Part shown: positions 63,594 to 64,000 of the stretch, piece after piece
Layout: every line of letters begins with the position of its first letter
How positions within the stretch are numbered: position 1 is the stretch's first letter
Assembly: GCA_903840265.1 (NCBI GenBank)
Contig: CAIMFH010000180.1
Coordinates: 1 to 64,000, forward strand
Source: an uncultured Schlesneria sp.
GTDB taxonomy: Bacteria; Planctomycetota; Planctomycetia; Planctomycetales; Planctomycetaceae
Direction of reading: 5' to 3'
Length of the DNA stretch: 64,000 nucleotides
Translations under genes and position numbers: made by a program
The notes under the pieces: model-generated
Told to the model about the DNA's origin: nothing
Database searches by the model: none
The model's input: only the letters and a program-made list of their open reading frames with translations

Positions 63594-64000
63594 ATGCGAC
63601 TTCAAACGTGTCTTGCCGTTCTGGCGATTTTGCTGGTCCGATCTGCCAACGCGGACGACGCTCCCGAAGCATCACTTACCGTTGATCAAACGGCGGAACT
63701 CGCGAAGTCGTTCGAAAAATCGCTCGCCGATGCCAAGCAGGCGATCGAAACCAATCCCAAAGACCTTAATGCCTATTCACGCCGTGGCGACGCCAATTTC
63801 TTTCTGGGAAAATTTGGCGATGCCGTCGCGGACTATGACCGGATGGTGGAGCTAGACGACACTCTGGCCAATTCACATTGGCGGCGCGGAATCGCGCTTT
63901 TCTACGCGGGCCGACATAAAGATGCAGCCACTCAATTTGAGAACTACCATTCGTTCGATCAGGTCGATCGCGAAAACGGAATCTGGCGATATCTCTCGCA
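63594..64000 (+). CDS. Secreted TPR-repeat protein (partial)
   Basis: An open frame from ATG 63594 runs past the right edge. The start of 135 residues shows a signal peptide (RLQTCLAVLAILLVRSANA) and two TPR units: AIETNPKDLNAYSRRGDANF with LGKFGDAVADYDRMVELD, then SHWRRGIALFYAGRHKDAATQFENY. TPRs mediate protein contacts in the periplasm. It diverges from the giant-protein operon. Its full length and any further domains lie outside the window. Confidence 0.82.
   Translation, partial: MRLQTCLAVLAILLVRSANADDAPEASLTVDQTAELAKSFEKSLADAKQAIETNPKDLNAYSRRGDANFFLGKFGDAVADYDRMVELDDTLANSHWRRGIALFYAGRHKDAATQFENYHSFDQVDRENGIWRYLS

Overview
The window looks like a chromosome segment of a planctomycete (Planctomycetota, probably order Planctomycetales). 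This is an inference from content: a DUF1559 pseudopilin-like protein, PQQ-type and NHL beta-propeller proteins, a Ser/Thr kinase fused to other domains, an FHA-EAL protein, very large module-built envelope proteins, short membrane paralogues ending in LWKPRK, and many palindromic intergenic repeats. Base composition is moderately GC-rich. I saw no rRNA, tRNA or CRISPR array.

Layout. 1-5.5 kb: a lipoprotein, then an island of orphan minus-strand genes and a decayed serine-hydrolase fragment, bracketed by a 58-nt imperfect inverted repeat (1291-1348 and 5093-5151). 5.5-9.7 kb: PQQ-like propeller, Sel1 protein, secreted and membrane hypotheticals, LRR protein. 9.7-20 kb: hisD, a threonine aldolase, a Tat-exported NHL protein, purH, a SixA-like phosphatase, an HtrA protease. 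20-27 kb: a STAS protein, a 54-aa CsrA-like protein, and a nitrogen cluster transcribed leftward (amt, two PII genes, glnD) with a good sigma-54 promoter match ahead of amt. 27-35 kb: prepilin peptidase, lipoprotein, serine hydrolase, a two-gene cysteine-hydrolase/membrane-protein unit, a HAMP-SpoIIE phosphatase and a probable outer-membrane protein. 35.7-39.8 kb: a kinase with SRPBCC, zinc-ribbon and apparently dead cyclase domains, overlapping an FHA-EAL phosphodiesterase gene. 40-51 kb: serine hydrolase, DUF1559 protein, His-rich small protein, CocE-type hydrolase, aminotransferase, sufS, sufU, sugar isomerase-like protein, tandem FKBP lipoprotein, HAD phosphatase. 51.4-63.3 kb: two adjacent genes for giant envelope proteins (2812 and 1126 aa) that share a repeated N-terminal module. 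A TPR gene runs off the right edge.

How the genes work together. amt, two PII proteins and GlnD form a complete ammonium uptake and sensing unit. The STAS protein, SpoIIE-type phosphatase, Ser/Thr kinase and FHA-EAL protein are parts of phosphorylation and cyclic-di-GMP signalling. sufS and sufU serve Fe-S or zinc-dependent sulfur transfer. The strongest candidates for something undescribed are the giant-protein pair, the kinase/pseudo-cyclase plus FHA-EAL unit, the bracketed orphan island, and the families of hairpin repeats, one of which shows base-pair covariation between copies.
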